Positions 27,979 through 38,185 of a stretch of 64,000 nucleotides of DNA are shown piece by piece. Source of the DNA: Vibrio bathopelagicus (GTDB lineage: Bacteria > Pseudomonadota > Gammaproteobacteria > Enterobacterales > Vibrionaceae). A model generated the notes under the pieces. The model had not been told where the DNA came from, made no database searches, and saw only the letters and a list, made by a program, of their open reading frames with translations. Positions within the stretch are counted from its first letter, which is position 1. Each line of letters starts with the position of its first letter. A program made the position numbers and the translations under genes. The stretch lies in the NCBI RefSeq assembly GCF_014879975.1, contig NZ_CP062500.1, forward strand, positions 1,240,001-1,304,000. Reading direction: 5' to 3'.

Positions 27979-29001
27979 CTATTTATCGTTCGCTTGTCCG
28001 ACAATCGCGTACTTCCTCACCATTCCACGTAATTGGTTGTAGGTTAACCCAAGTAATTCGGCGGCTTGTTTCTGGTTGTATTTACTTTGCTTTAAGGCTT
28101 GATTGAGTAGTTTGATGTCTTGTTGTTCTTGCCATGCTTTGTAATCGAGAGGTAAAGAAAAAGAGCCCTCTGATGAAGTATGGTCGTTGGCTGGCTCATT
28201 GCCAATTTCCAGAGTGGAATCTTGGTCATTTTCCCACGCTGGCTGAAACGGGTTAAATACCAAATATTCAATAGGATATGGGTTCTTGCCGTGCTGATAG
28301 ATAGCGCGCTCTACAACGTTTTTCAGTTCTCGGACGTTTCCGGGCCAAGAGTAATCGAGCAGCGCCTCAACAGCTGATGGTGCAAAGCCGACAAAAAGAT
28401 CCAGTTCGAGCTCTCGACACATCTTGATGGCGTAATACTCCGCGAGCAAAGTGATGTCTTCTTTTCTTTCGCGAAGAGGAGGAATGGTAATGACATCGAA
28501 GGCGAGTCTGTCTAAAAGGTCGGGTCTGAATTCACCTTTGAGTGCCATTGCGGGTAAGTCGGCATTGGTCGCACAGATTAGCCTTACATTGGCACTTAAT
28601 GCCTTTTGCCCACCTACACGTTCGTACTGGCCGTATTCAATAACGCGCAACAGTTTTTCTTGAACCGAAAGAGGGGTTGTTGCTAACTCATCCAAAAACA
28701 GCGTTCCACCTTCTGCTCTTTCAAAGCGCCCTTGATGGCGTCCTTTCGAGCCGGTAAAAGATCCGGACTCATGACCAAACAACTCCGAGTCAATCAAACC
28801 TTCACTGAGTGTTGAGCAGTTCAGCGAGATCAAAGGTTGATCCCAGCGTCTTGAAAGGTAATGCAACCTTTGCGCGATCAGTTCTTTACCTGTACCACGC
28901 TCCCCGATGATCAGAATGGGTCTTTCGATTGGTGCTAATTGAGATACTTTATCTAAAACAGAGAGAAAGCTTGGGGATTCACCAATAAGATTCTGCTGCA
29001 T
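27979..29001 (-). CDS. pspF: Phage shock operon transcriptional activator PspF
   Basis: PspF is a sigma-54 enhancer-binding protein without a receiver domain; PspA holds it inactive until membrane stress. The 340-residue protein has the AAA+ domain (residues 1 to about 240) with Walker A GERGTGKE, Walker B GGTLFLDEL and the segment NVRLICATNADLP, and a C-terminal Fis-type helix-turn-helix (KQAAELLGLTYNQLRGMVRKY). The sigma-54 contact loop reads GSFTGS where GAFTGA is usual. It is divergent from pspABC, as in E. coli. Confidence 0.95.
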   Translation of the reverse strand: MQQNLIGESPSFLSVLDKVSQLAPIERPILIIGERGTGKELIAQRLHYLSRRWDQPLISLNCSTLSEGLIDSELFGHESGSFTGSKGRHQGRFERAEGGTLFLDELATTPLSVQEKLLRVIEYGQYERVGGQKALSANVRLICATNADLPAMALKGEFRPDLLDRLAFDVITIPPLRERKEDITLLAEYYAIKMCRELELDLFVGFAPSAVEALLDYSWPGNVRELKNVVERAIYQHGKNPYPIEYLVFNPFQPAWENDQDSTLEIGNEPANDHTSSEGSFSLPLDYKAWQEQQDIKLLNQALKQSKYNQKQAAELLGLTYNQLRGMVRKYAIVGQANDK

Positions 29002-29175
29002 AGCGGGTCCTTGTTAGGTTCGAGCGCCGGTGGATGTTATTAAAGTGCTTTGTCTAAATAGCCTAAATTAAGAGAGTAGTGGTGAAAAATACCAATACTT
29101 GGCTAAATTCATCATAGCATGTATCGAGTTAATCACCATTTTATTGTAAGTTATTGATAATACCTGGATTAAAAG

Positions 29176-29192
29176 TTGGCACGCTACTTGGA
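29176..29192 (+). promoter_or_regulatory. Sigma-54 promoter of pspA
   Basis: TTGGCACGCTACTTGGA has the -24 TGGCAC and a -12 TTGG element with the correct ten-base gap. E. coli pspA has TTGGCACGCAAATTGTA, so the match is close. It stands about 108 bases before the pspA start and in the gap shared with the divergent pspF. Confidence 0.82.
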
Positions 29193-29300
29193 TTACTTAT
29201 GGTAGGTTTAACAACAAACGTAAATTTTTGAGCAAATGGACTGAGAAGTCGAACATCGCTTTAAAGCACGTTTGCCATCATTGTAATTAAGGAGTTCCTC

Positions 29301-29972
29301 ATGGGTATTTTTTCTCGCTTTGCAGACATTGTAAATTCAAACATCAGTGCATTATTAGATAAGGCTGAAGATCCTGAAAAGATGATTCGCCTGATTATCC
29401 AAGAAATGGAAGACACGCTGGTTGAGGTTCGCACTAACTCAGCAAAAGCAATCGCAGATAAGAAAGAACTAGCGCGTAAAGTAGAAGCTATCGAAACTCA
29501 GATTCTAGATTGGCAAAATAAAGCAACACTTGCTCTAACTAAGCAACGTGAAGATTTGGCAAGAGCGGCTTTAATCGAAAAGCAAAAGCTAGAAGACATC
29601 ATTAAGAGCCTTCACACAGAGCAAACTTTGGTTCATGAAACCATCGAAAAGCTGACAAGTGAGATTGGCAAGCTTGAAACTAAAATCGCAGAAACACGTG
29701 CAAAGCAGCAAGCATTAATGATTCGTAATAATGCGGCAAGCAATCGTCGTGATGTTCAAAAGCATCTGCATTCAAGCAAAACCCATGAAGCAATGGCGAA
29801 GTTTGAGCAATTCTCGCGTAAAGTGGATGAATTAGAAGCTGAAGCGGACGTTTACGCTAAAACAGGTAACGCAAAATCGTTAGACCAAGAGTTTGCAGAT
29901 CTACAAGCTCAAGATGAAATTGAAAAAGAGCTAGCGAAACTGAAGCAACAAGTTGAAAACCGCGATAAATAA
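29301..29972 (+). CDS. pspA: Phage shock protein A
   Basis: PspA is an ESCRT-III/Vipp1-like peripheral membrane protein that repairs the inner membrane and inhibits PspF. The 223-residue protein starts [16 protein letters not shown], the amphipathic helix used for membrane binding, followed by [17 protein letters not shown] and long coiled coils. AAGGAGTTCCTC precedes the ATG. pspB and pspC follow closely. Confidence 0.96.
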   Translation: MGIFSRFADIVNSNISALLDKAEDPEKMIRLIIQEMEDTLVEVRTNSAKAIADKKELARKVEAIETQILDWQNKATLALTKQREDLARAALIEKQKLEDIIKSLHTEQTLVHETIEKLTSEIGKLETKIAETRAKQQALMIRNNAASNRRDVQKHLHSSKTHEAMAKFEQFSRKVDELEAEADVYAKTGNAKSLDQEFADLQAQDEIEKELAKLKQQVENRDK

Positions 29973-29987
29973 TTTTAGGAGTTGTCT

Positions 29988-30221
29988 ATGTCAACATTTC
30001 TAATTGCAGGTCCACTGATTGTCTTTTTAATCTTTGTGGCACCGCTATGGTTATTCTTACATTACCGTAGCAAGAAGAAATCCAGTAATGGTCTTTCAGA
30101 AACGGATCTTGATCGTCTTCATAAGCTTTCTGAGCAAGCTGAAACCATGCAAGATCGTGTGAAAACACTGGAAAAAATACTGGATGCGGAGTCACCAAGT
30201 TGGAGACGAAACTATGAGTAG
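29988..30221 (+). CDS. pspB: Phage shock protein B
   Basis: PspB is a small inner-membrane protein that with PspC relays membrane stress to PspA. The 77-residue protein has one N-terminal helix (LIAGPLIVFLIFVAPLWLFLH) and a coiled, basic/acidic cytoplasmic part. I use the ATG at 29988, behind TAGGAGTTG, not the TTG two codons earlier. It overlaps pspC by eight bases. Confidence 0.93.
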   Translation: MSTFLIAGPLIVFLIFVAPLWLFLHYRSKKKSSNGLSETDLDRLHKLSEQAETMQDRVKTLEKILDAESPSWRRNYE

Positions 30222-30600
30222 AGAACTGTATCGCGACCCGATTAACGGTAAGTTATCCGGAGTGTGCGCAGGGCTAGCGAACTATTTTGGCCTGGAAGTT
30301 TGGTTGGTTCGTATCTTGGTTATCTCTGCGGCGCTGCTTGGTGGTAGCTTTCTCGTCCTATTAGCGTATTTAGCTTTAACGTTTATGCTTGAAAAACAAC
30401 CACCTAAGTATGTCGATGAAATGAAAGCCAAGCAAGAGCACACTCTAAAGCAAAAACCTTGGGAAAAAGGGCAAACGGCTGAGTCGTTATTGAACACTTT
30501 AGAGGGTGATTTCCAGACGTTAGAGACCAGTGTACGCAACATGGAAGCTTATGTTACTTCTGACACCTTTAAAGTCGATCGTGCATTTAAGAACATGTAG
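30214..30600 (+). CDS. pspC: Phage shock protein C
   Basis: PspC is the membrane partner of PspB. The protein of about 128 residues begins MSRELYRDPINGKLSGVCAGLA, the PspC-domain signature, has one strong membrane helix (LVRILVISAALLGGSFLVLLAYLAL) and a cytoplasmic tail. I choose the ATG at 30214; the longer frame from 30184 lies within pspB and gives no typical N-terminus. A weak terminator follows. Confidence 0.93.
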   Translation: MSRELYRDPINGKLSGVCAGLANYFGLEVWLVRILVISAALLGGSFLVLLAYLALTFMLEKQPPKYVDEMKAKQEHTLKQKPWEKGQTAESLLNTLEGDFQTLETSVRNMEAYVTSDTFKVDRAFKNM

Positions 30601-30623
30601 TGTGTTACCCTAAAAATAATAGA

Positions 30624-30666
30624 GAACGGTTTAGGAAAATTTATCCCAAGCCGTTATTTTTTTTAA
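30624..30666 (+). terminator. Terminator of pspABC
   Basis: An imperfect stem (AACGG…CCGTT with a further Gs/Cs pairing) and an eight-base T-run lie about 25 bases after the pspC stop. Confidence 0.75.
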
Positions 30667-30756
30667 TAATTTTGTCTAAATAAATATTGTCATAACTGGT
30701 AACTTACATGTGATTAATCTATGTTAATAAGATACTTATAGATATGGATGATCACC

Positions 30757-31791
30757 ATGTACAAAGCCTCCCTAGTCCTGTTGGTAACCCTGTCCGGGTT
30801 ATCTGGGTGTGGTAAGGAGCTGCCTCCTGTTCCAGAGCCCGAATCAAGACCTGCTAAACTTTTCACTGTCTCCGTTGGTAATAATGCCTTTGAACGAAAT
30901 TTCCCCGCCACCACCGAAGCGGGCGATAAAGCTGTCTTGGCCTTTCGTGTTCCAGGTTTACTACAAACGCTCGATGTTACTGCTGGTCAACAGGTATCAA
31001 AAGGCGAAAAACTCGCGATGCTCAACCCTGACGAGTATCAGCTATTAGAGAAACAAGCCAGGGCTAACTTCAAACTTGCCGACGTGCAGTATCAGCGTGC
31101 GATTAAACTGCGTAAAGATAGAGTTGTCTCAGAGCAAGATTTTGATCAAGCGAAAGCCAACCACAACTCTGCTCGAGCTGTACTTAATCAAGCAAAAGCC
31201 AACTTACGCTATACCACATTAATTGCGCCTTATGATGGCACCATTTCTATTATTCCTGCTGAAAACCACGAGTATATTGCGGCAAAGCAAGGGGTAATGA
31301 ATATTCAAACCAACCAAATCCTTAAAGTCGTCTTCCTATTACCTGACCAATTAATTACTCGCTTTTCTTCAGGTTTTGAAACAGACGCGACCATGGTATT
31401 CGATGCTTTTCCAGAACATTTTTACGAACTGACTTTTCAAGAGGTCGATACCGAAGCGGATCCAAAAACAGGTTCTTACAAAGTCACCATGATAATGGAG
31501 AGACCGACTGATATCGGGATCTTACCGGGCATGTCTGGCACGGTGAAGCTGGTGTCAGCACTGGCGGCGGCAACCAAGATTCCAACCTCTGCGATGATGA
31601 CTGACGGGGATGATGTCTCTGTATGGCGCGTGAATAACGACGGTATTGTTGAACAAGTTGCAATCGTGATCGATGAAAAGCGTCATATTGTTTCAGGTTT
31701 AAATGATGGTGACCGCGTGGTGACTTCTGGTGTTAACGGACTTGAATCTGGCGTTAAGGTTCGTGAATGGATAAAGGAAAGGGGGCTGTAG
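30757..31791 (+). CDS. vexI: RND efflux periplasmic adaptor lipoprotein (VexI-like)
   Basis: This is the first of two membrane-fusion proteins in front of an RND pump. It is about 344 residues with a lipoprotein signal (LSGLSGC), a barrel/hairpin domain with an alternating KQARANFKLADVQYQRAI hairpin, and an adaptor beta-barrel. The V. cholerae VexIJK locus, as I recall it, has this gene pair and pump directly behind pspABC; the symbol rests on that synteny. ATG 30757 has GGA eight bases upstream; the alternative ATG at 30748 does not. Confidence 0.8.
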   Translation: MYKASLVLLVTLSGLSGCGKELPPVPEPESRPAKLFTVSVGNNAFERNFPATTEAGDKAVLAFRVPGLLQTLDVTAGQQVSKGEKLAMLNPDEYQLLEKQARANFKLADVQYQRAIKLRKDRVVSEQDFDQAKANHNSARAVLNQAKANLRYTTLIAPYDGTISIIPAENHEYIAAKQGVMNIQTNQILKVVFLLPDQLITRFSSGFETDATMVFDAFPEHFYELTFQEVDTEADPKTGSYKVTMIMERPTDIGILPGMSGTVKLVSALAAATKIPTSAMMTDGDDVSVWRVNNDGIVEQVAIVIDEKRHIVSGLNDGDRVVTSGVNGLESGVKVREWIKERGL

Positions 31792-31792
31792 T

Positions 31793-32878
31793 ATGAAGAC
31801 AATTCAAATGGCTCTCGGCCTATCCTGCTTAGCTTTGTTGACCGCTTGTAAAGACAAGGGTAACACTGAATCTGACAAGCTTCCTCTCGTCAAAGCGATT
31901 GAAATCTCGGTTCTCGACTTTAATGACAAACTCTATTTCCCTGCCGTCGCCAATGCTGCTGAAAAAGCCCACCTTAGCTTTCGAGTGGCTGGTGAGATAT
32001 TTAAGCTGGATGTTAAAGAGGGCGAGCGCGTAAAAGAGGGCGACATTCTTGCTGAGCTTGACCCGACTGATTACCAATTAGATGTCGACAACGCTCAAGC
32101 GAGATACACCGTAATTGATAGCCAATACAGACGTTCTAGCCCTTTGGTTAAAAAAGGCTTATTGGCTAAGTCTCAGTTTGATGAAATTGCCGCTCAACGC
32201 CAAATTGCTTACGCCGAACTTGAATTGGCCAAATTGCGTTTGTCATTTACTAAACTCCGCGCTCCTGTGGATGGGATCATTTCACGTGTCAGTGTTGATC
32301 AGTATGAAAACATTCAAGTTGGCCAACAAATCGTGAATATTCACAGCGTTGAAGATGTCGAAGTTATTATACAACTTCCGGATCAAATCTACGTAAATCA
32401 ACCCAGTGAGACGATCCTTTCTAACGTCGAAGCTTTAGTGAGGGTGCCAAGCGGCAATGAGTACTCGGCTGGAATAAAAGAGTTTACGACTGAGCCGGAT
32501 CCAAGCACTGGAACCTTCACTGTAACGTTAGCATTGCCGATGCCGAAAGATGATCTGATTCTTGATGGTATGGCGGTTGAAGTGACTTCGCACGGTAGAG
32601 ATATCGGCCTCGAGTTAAAAGCTGGCGTGCTTATCCCAATTGAAGCGGTGTTCAATGCCGATGGGGATGACCTGACTCGTACAAATTCTTACGTATGGGT
32701 TCTTAATGATGACGATACTGTCTCTAAGCAGCAAGTCGTGTTAGGTAAAGCAAATCAGAAAACATTGCAGATTATCAAAGGATTAGAAATGGGGCAGCAT
32801 GTCGTTGTTGCGGGCGTATCTCGATTGCGTGATGGGATGACAGTGGAAGTATTGTCTCAGGAGACGAACAATGAGTGA
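31793..32878 (+). CDS. vexJ: RND efflux periplasmic adaptor lipoprotein (VexJ-like)
   Basis: The second adaptor has 361 residues, a lipobox LLTAC, and the same order of hairpin (VDNAQARYTVIDSQYRR), lipoyl and barrel domains. It is related to but clearly different from the first adaptor. It starts two bases after the first adaptor gene stop and overlaps the pump gene by eight bases. Two adaptors with one pump suggest a hetero-oligomeric adaptor ring. Confidence 0.8.
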   Translation: MKTIQMALGLSCLALLTACKDKGNTESDKLPLVKAIEISVLDFNDKLYFPAVANAAEKAHLSFRVAGEIFKLDVKEGERVKEGDILAELDPTDYQLDVDNAQARYTVIDSQYRRSSPLVKKGLLAKSQFDEIAAQRQIAYAELELAKLRLSFTKLRAPVDGIISRVSVDQYENIQVGQQIVNIHSVEDVEVIIQLPDQIYVNQPSETILSNVEALVRVPSGNEYSAGIKEFTTEPDPSTGTFTVTLALPMPKDDLILDGMAVEVTSHGRDIGLELKAGVLIPIEAVFNADGDDLTRTNSYVWVLNDDDTVSKQQVVLGKANQKTLQIIKGLEMGQHVVVAGVSRLRDGMTVEVLSQETNNE

Positions 32879-35800
32879 AGTGAATAACAAGCCTCAAAAT
32901 GACGCTCCACAAAGTGATGAACAGATCACAGGTGTTGCGTCTTACTTTATACGTAACAAAGTTATCAGTTGGATGCTATCGCTGATCTTTCTGATTGGCG
33001 GTGTTTCTGCGTTCTTTGGCTTAGGTCGTTTAGAAGACCCAGCTTTCACCATTAAAGACGCAATGGTTGTTACCTCATACCCTGGGGCTACGCCACAACA
33101 AGTGGAAGAGGAAGTGACATACCCACTAGAGAAGGCGATACAACAGCTGACTTATGTGGATGAGGTTAACTCTATTTCAAGTCGTGGCCTGTCACAGGTT
33201 ACGGTCACCATGAAAAACAACTACGGCCCCGACGATCTTCCGCAAATTTGGGATGAACTGCGTCGTAAGGTGAACGATCTCAAGGTGGAATTACCACCTG
33301 GGGTGAATGATCCTCAGGTCATTGATGACTTCGGTGACGTTTACGGTATTTTGCTTGCCGTGACAGGGGATGGTTACAGTTATAAAGAGCTTCTCGATTA
33401 TATTGATTACCTAAGGCGAGAGCTGGAATTGGTCGATGGGGTGAGTAAAGTCTCGGTTTCCGGTCAACAGCAAGAGCAGGTTTTCATTGAGATATCGATG
33501 AAACGGATAAGCTCACTTGGGATATCTCCAAGTACCGTCTTCAATCTACTCTCCACCCAAAATCTTGTCTCCAGTGCTGGCGCAGTGCGGATAGGCGATG
33601 AATATATACGTATCCATCCTACCGGTGAGTTCCAAAACGTTGAACAACTCGGCGATTTGATTCTGACTGAAGGCGGCGCTCAAGGGCTTATCTACTTAAA
33701 AGATGTTGCCGACGTGACGCGTGGTTATGTTGAAGTCCCCACCAATATCATTGGTTACAACGGAAAGCTGGCCCTTAACCTCGGGGTGTCCTTTGCTCAA
33801 GGCGTGAACGTGGTGGCGGTAGGTGAAGCCTTTGACCGACGTTTGGCGGAGCTTAAGTATCAACAGCCCGTTGGAATAGATATTTCTGAGGTTTATAACC
33901 AACCAAAAGAAGTGGATAAGTCGGTCAGTGGTTTTGTTGTCAGCCTCGGACAAGCGGTTGCCATCGTAATTATCGTACTACTGTTCTTCATGGGGCTTCG
34001 CTCCGGCTTGTTGATTGGTTTGATACTGCTGTTGACCGTTTTCGGTACCTTCATTTTCATGCAGTACTTCAAAATCGATCTACAGCGTATCTCACTAGGC
34101 GCATTGGTTATTGCCTTGGGGATGCTGGTGGATAACGCCATTGTGGTGGTGGAAGGGATATTGTTCGGCACGCAAAAGGGACGATCCCGAATGCAGGCCG
34201 CCACTGATATCGTCACTCAAACAAAATGGCCACTGCTTGGTGCTACCGTCATTGCGGTCACTGCGTTTGCTCCAATCGGTCTATCTGAAGACTCGACCGG
34301 CGAATACTGTGGCACCTTGTTTACAGTTCTACTTATCTCGTTAATGCTGAGTTGGTTTACTGCCATCTCGATTACCCCGTTCTTCGCGGATATTTTCTTC
34401 AAAGGTCAGAAGGTTGATCCTGAGAGCGAAGGCAAAGACCCATACAACGGGATGGTTTTCGTTATCTACAAAAACTTCCTAGAATTTTGTATGAAACGAG
34501 CTTGGCTAACCATGTTTGTTTTGGTTATCGGCTTGGGTGTGAGCGTTTACGGCTTTGGTTTTGTAAAACAAGCTTTCTTCCCATCTTCTACAACACCAAT
34601 GTTCCAAGTCGATGTATGGATGCCGGAAGGTACGGATATCCGAGCGACCAACACGAAACTTAAAGTGCTGGAAAACTGGTTATCGGAGCAAGAGGAATCC
34701 GAGCACATTACAACCACTGCGGGTAAAGGTTTACAGCGTTTTATGTTGACCTATTCACCGGAGAAAAGTTATAGCGCGTACGGCGAAATAACGGTTCGTG
34801 TGAAGAGCTATGAAGTGCTTGAAGCGCTTATGCTTCGTTTCCGTGAACATGTTGACACGCAATTCCCTGAGATCGATTACAAACTCAAACAGATTGAATT
34901 GGGTCCAGGCGGCGGCGCGAAGATTGAAGCTCGTATTGTCGGTTCCGATCCAACGATTCTTCGTTCTATTGCCTCTCAAGTGATGGATGTGATGCGTGCG
35001 GATTCAGGTGCTTATAACGTTCGTCATGACTGGCGTGAAAGAACTAAGGTGTTAGAGCCTCAGTTCAATGAAAGCCAAGCTCGTCGTTACGGTATCACGA
35101 AGTCTGACGTTGATGATTTCCTAGCGATGTCATTCTCAGGTAAGTCGATTGGTGTGTACCGTGATGGTACGACGCTGATGCCTATCGTGGCACGATTGCC
35201 TGAAGATGAGCGTATTGATATCCGTAACATCGAAGGAATGAAGATTTGGAGCCCTGCATTAAGTGAGTACATTCCACTGCAACAAGTGACGTTAGGTTAC
35301 GAGCTAGAGTGGGAAGACCCGTTGATCATTCGTAAGAACCGTAAGCGTATGCTAACAGTGATGGCGGACCCGGACTTGTTGGGTGAAGAAACAGCATCAA
35401 CACTTCAAAAACGTTTACAGCCACAAATTGAAGCGATCGAAATGCCACCGGGTTATTCACTTGAGTGGGGTGGTGAATATGAATCGTCGGCAGATGCACA
35501 AGCGTCATTGTTTACGACCATGCCTTTGGGCTACTTGTTCATGTTCTTGATCACTGTGTTCTTGTTTAACTCAGTGAAAGAGCCGCTGATTGTTTGGCTA
35601 ACGGTACCACTGGCCTTGATAGGGGTGACGACGGGTCTACTGGCCTTGAACACGCCTTTTGGCTTCATGGCGCTGTTAGGCTTCTTGAGTCTATCGGGAA
35701 TGCTACTCAAGAACGGTATTGTATTGCTCGATCAGATTGGGATTGAGATGAAATCAGGTAAAGATCCGTATGTAGCGGTAGTGGATGCGGCATTGAGTCG

Positions 35801-35981
35801 TGTACGTCCGGTATGTATGGCGGCGATCACGACCATTCTTGGTATGATCCCACTACTGCCTGATATTTTCTTCAAACCAATGGCGGTAACCATTATGTTT
35901 GGTTTGGGCTTTGCAACAGTGCTAACACTAATTGTTGTTCCTGTGCTTTACCGTTTATTTCATAAAATTGAAGTAAGGTAA
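32871..35981 (+). CDS. vexK: RND-family inner-membrane efflux pump (VexK-like)
   Basis: The pump has 1036 residues, the normal length for AcrB/HAE-1 relatives. It shows a TM4 region with VIALGMLVDNAIVVVEG, where the aspartate fits the proton-relay position, a large periplasmic loop between TM1 and TM2 and another between TM7 and TM8, and the closing GLGFATVLTLIVVPVLY. It is expected to work with the two adaptors and a TolC-type channel elsewhere. Substrate not known from sequence. Confidence 0.85.
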   Translation: MSEVNNKPQNDAPQSDEQITGVASYFIRNKVISWMLSLIFLIGGVSAFFGLGRLEDPAFTIKDAMVVTSYPGATPQQVEEEVTYPLEKAIQQLTYVDEVNSISSRGLSQVTVTMKNNYGPDDLPQIWDELRRKVNDLKVELPPGVNDPQVIDDFGDVYGILLAVTGDGYSYKELLDYIDYLRRELELVDGVSKVSVSGQQQEQVFIEISMKRISSLGISPSTVFNLLSTQNLVSSAGAVRIGDEYIRIHPTGEFQNVEQLGDLILTEGGAQGLIYLKDVADVTRGYVEVPTNIIGYNGKLALNLGVSFAQGVNVVAVGEAFDRRLAELKYQQPVGIDISEVYNQPKEVDKSVSGFVVSLGQAVAIVIIVLLFFMGLRSGLLIGLILLLTVFGTFIFMQYFKIDLQRISLGALVIALGMLVDNAIVVVEGILFGTQKGRSRMQAATDIVTQTKWPLLGATVIAVTAFAPIGLSEDSTGEYCGTLFTVLLISLMLSWFTAISITPFFADIFFKGQKVDPESEGKDPYNGMVFVIYKNFLEFCMKRAWLTMFVLVIGLGVSVYGFGFVKQAFFPSSTTPMFQVDVWMPEGTDIRATNTKLKVLENWLSEQEESEHITTTAGKGLQRFMLTYSPEKSYSAYGEITVRVKSYEVLEALMLRFREHVDTQFPEIDYKLKQIELGPGGGAKIEARIVGSDPTILRSIASQVMDVMRADSGAYNVRHDWRERTKVLEPQFNESQARRYGITKSDVDDFLAMSFSGKSIGVYRDGTTLMPIVARLPEDERIDIRNIEGMKIWSPALSEYIPLQQVTLGYELEWEDPLIIRKNRKRMLTVMADPDLLGEETASTLQKRLQPQIEAIEMPPGYSLEWGGEYESSADAQASLFTTMPLGYLFMFLITVFLFNSVKEPLIVWLTVPLALIGVTTGLLALNTPFGFMALLGFLSLSGMLLKNGIVLLDQIGIEMKSGKDPYVAVVDAALSRVRPVCMAAITTILGMIPLLPDIFFKPMAVTIMFGLGFATVLTLIVVPVLYRLFHKIEVR

Positions 35982-36001
35982 TATCAGTTACCCTAAGAAT
36001 G

Positions 36002-36028
36002 AATGCCCCTTAATGGGGCATTATTTTT
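36002..36028 (+). terminator. Terminator of the vexIJK-like operon
   Basis: AATGCCCC pairs with GGGGCATT around TTAA, followed by an A/T-rich T-run, about 20 bases after the pump stop. Confidence 0.85.
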
Positions 36029-36058
36029 ATATACGATTACGAAGAAGAGACCGTGACA

Positions 36059-36625
36059 ATGGAAGTGAATTCATCGGATAGAACCTGTGCATGGGCGCTT
36101 AAACACGAATTGGAAAGGGAGTACCATGACGCAGAGTGGGGTGTGCCTGTTTATGATGACCAAATTCTATTTGAGTTCATCACTTTGGAGGGCGCACAAG
36201 CGGGCCTTAGCTGGATTACGATACTTAAGAAGCGAGAAGGATATCGTGCTGCTTTCGATAATTACGATCTTAATAAGCTCTCGTCGATGAACGAAGACGA
36301 TGTGCCAAATGTTATTGAGAATTTTGATGTGGTTAGGCACAAGGGCAAGATAGCCTCTGTCTATAACAATGCACGAGCAACACTTGAACTTCAAAAGGAG
36401 TTCGGTTCACTGTCTAACGCGTTATGGCAGTTTGTTGATAACAAGGTGGTCGAGAACCAATGGACGGAGATGTCTCAAGTTCCCGCTTCTACAGAGCAAT
36501 CAAAAGAGATGAGCAAGTTTTTGAAAAAAAGAGGCTTTAAGTTTGTAGGAGAAACAATCTGTTATGCGTTTATGCAAGCAACCGGTATGGTGAACGATCA
36601 CATCGTCGGTTGTCCTTATAAATAA
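36059..36625 (+). CDS. tag: DNA-3-methyladenine glycosylase I
   Basis: Tag removes 3-methyladenine from alkylated DNA. The protein of about 188 residues has the helix-hairpin-helix fold segments of the family: the N-terminal CAWALKHELEREYHDAEWGVP, LEGAQAGLSWITILKKREGY and the C-terminal NDHIVGCPYK. The cysteines and histidines at both ends are the known zinc ligands of Tag. The GTG two codons upstream is a possible alternative start. Confidence 0.93.
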   Translation: MEVNSSDRTCAWALKHELEREYHDAEWGVPVYDDQILFEFITLEGAQAGLSWITILKKREGYRAAFDNYDLNKLSSMNEDDVPNVIENFDVVRHKGKIASVYNNARATLELQKEFGSLSNALWQFVDNKVVENQWTEMSQVPASTEQSKEMSKFLKKRGFKFVGETICYAFMQATGMVNDHIVGCPYK

Positions 36626-36746
36626 AGCTGCTTCTATTCTTAGTTGAACATGCTGGTTGGTTATTGAGCAAGGAATGATAATTGATAGATGTTGGATTAA
36701 TGTGATATCCAAAATTAGAAAAGGGCTGTCTAGGCTAAGTCCTAAG

Positions 36747-36775
36747 CCCAAAGGCAGGAATATCCTGCCTTTTGG
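36747..36775. terminator. Bidirectional terminator between tag and metC
   Basis: An A-rich/T-rich inverted repeat with the core AAAGGCAGGA/TCCTGCCTTT works in either direction between the convergent genes tag and metC. Confidence 0.7.
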
Positions 36776-36800
36776 GACTGAGTCTGCTTAACTTTTTAAA

Positions 36801-37985
36801 TTAAACAAGCGCGTTGTAACGCTCTAAGCCAGCCTCTAGGTCTGCAATTAAGTCATCGACGTCTTCCAAGCCGATATGAACGCGTATCAGAGTTCCTTCG
36901 AAGTTTGGATTTGCTACTGTTCTCAGGCTGTTAAAGCTGCTTGGTTCATTAGCTAGAATCAAACTCTCAAATCCTCCCCATGAATAACCCATACTGAAGT
37001 GTGTCATACCATCAAGTAGAGCGGTCGTTGCTTGTGGGTTTGAATTTTTCAGAACGAACGAGAACAGGCCATTACCGCCAGTAAAGTCTCGCTTAAAGAA
37101 TTCATGACCAGGGCAAGACTCAAGGGCAGGGTGACGAACATGATCGACTTCAGGACGAGTCTCTAACCACTTTGCGACTTTCAAGCTGCTTTCAGCGTGT
37201 TGGCGAAGTCGAACATCAAGAGTTCGAATACCGCGAAGACCAAGATAAGCGTCATCTGGAGATACGCACTGTCCCATCAAGTAACTCTGCTCTCGCAGTT
37301 GATCCCAGCACTTCTCGTTGGCAACAGCGGTACCTAGCATTACGTCTGAGTGCCCCACGATGTATTTGGTCGCTGCTTGAATCGAGATATCAACGTCGAA
37401 ATCAAACGGTGAGAAGTTCACACCTGCCGCCCAAGTATTATCAAGCATAACGATGATGTCATGTTCATGAGCAATACGAGCCAGAGTCGGAACATCTTGA
37501 ACTTCCATCGTTACTGAACCCGGAGACTCGGTAAATAATACCTTGGTATTTGGCTTGATAAGGTCTTGGATGCCTTCGCCAATCGTTGGTTCGTAGTAAG
37601 TTGTTTCTACGCCCATCTTTTTCATGATGGTGTCACAGAAATCACGCGTCGGCTCGTAACAGGTATCGACCATTAAGATGTGATCACCGGTTTCAACAAA
37701 CGATAAGATTGCGTTTGAGATTGCTGCAGTACCACAAGGGTAGAGTGCACAGCCTGCGCCACCTTCAACTTCAACCATTGCATCTTGAAATGCGAAATGA
37801 GTCGTGGTGCCGCGGCGTCCGTAGAAAAGTGTCTTGTTAGCGCGATTAACGGTCGCTTTGCGTTTCTCTTCTACCGTATTGAAAACAACAGTTGAAGCGC
37901 GTTGCACGGGTGGGTTTACGACGCCATTGGTCCACTTCTTATCACGGCCTGCAGTGATGAGTTTGGTGGTTTTACTTTCGGACAT
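36801..37985 (-). CDS. metC: Cystathionine beta-lyase
   Basis: MetC splits cystathionine into homocysteine, pyruvate and ammonia in methionine synthesis. The 394-residue PLP enzyme of the Cys/Met metabolism family has the PLP-lysine region [17 protein letters not shown], the [12 protein letters not shown] segment and [13 protein letters not shown]. The start [18 protein letters not shown] is typical of Vibrio MetC. It stands alone. Confidence 0.9.
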   Translation of the reverse strand: MSESKTTKLITAGRDKKWTNGVVNPPVQRASTVVFNTVEEKRKATVNRANKTLFYGRRGTTTHFAFQDAMVEVEGGAGCALYPCGTAAISNAILSFVETGDHILMVDTCYEPTRDFCDTIMKKMGVETTYYEPTIGEGIQDLIKPNTKVLFTESPGSVTMEVQDVPTLARIAHEHDIIVMLDNTWAAGVNFSPFDFDVDISIQAATKYIVGHSDVMLGTAVANEKCWDQLREQSYLMGQCVSPDDAYLGLRGIRTLDVRLRQHAESSLKVAKWLETRPEVDHVRHPALESCPGHEFFKRDFTGGNGLFSFVLKNSNPQATTALLDGMTHFSMGYSWGGFESLILANEPSSFNSLRTVANPNFEGTLIRVHIGLEDVDDLIADLEAGLERYNALV

Positions 37986-38185
37986 GCTGTGAATTCCTTA
38001 TCGAACGGTTATGTCCTATTTAAAACATGCGAAGAGGCATCAAAGCAAGAGGAGAGGCTGAGTTTTTACGGTTTTCTTTCGCTTTTTAACTTTTCAGTGA
38101 GTTTTTCAATGAAAGGCTAAAAAGCGATAGATATAAAAGTCGTGATAGATTTTAACGTCTTGATGTGTTCGCGGCTTTGTTTACG

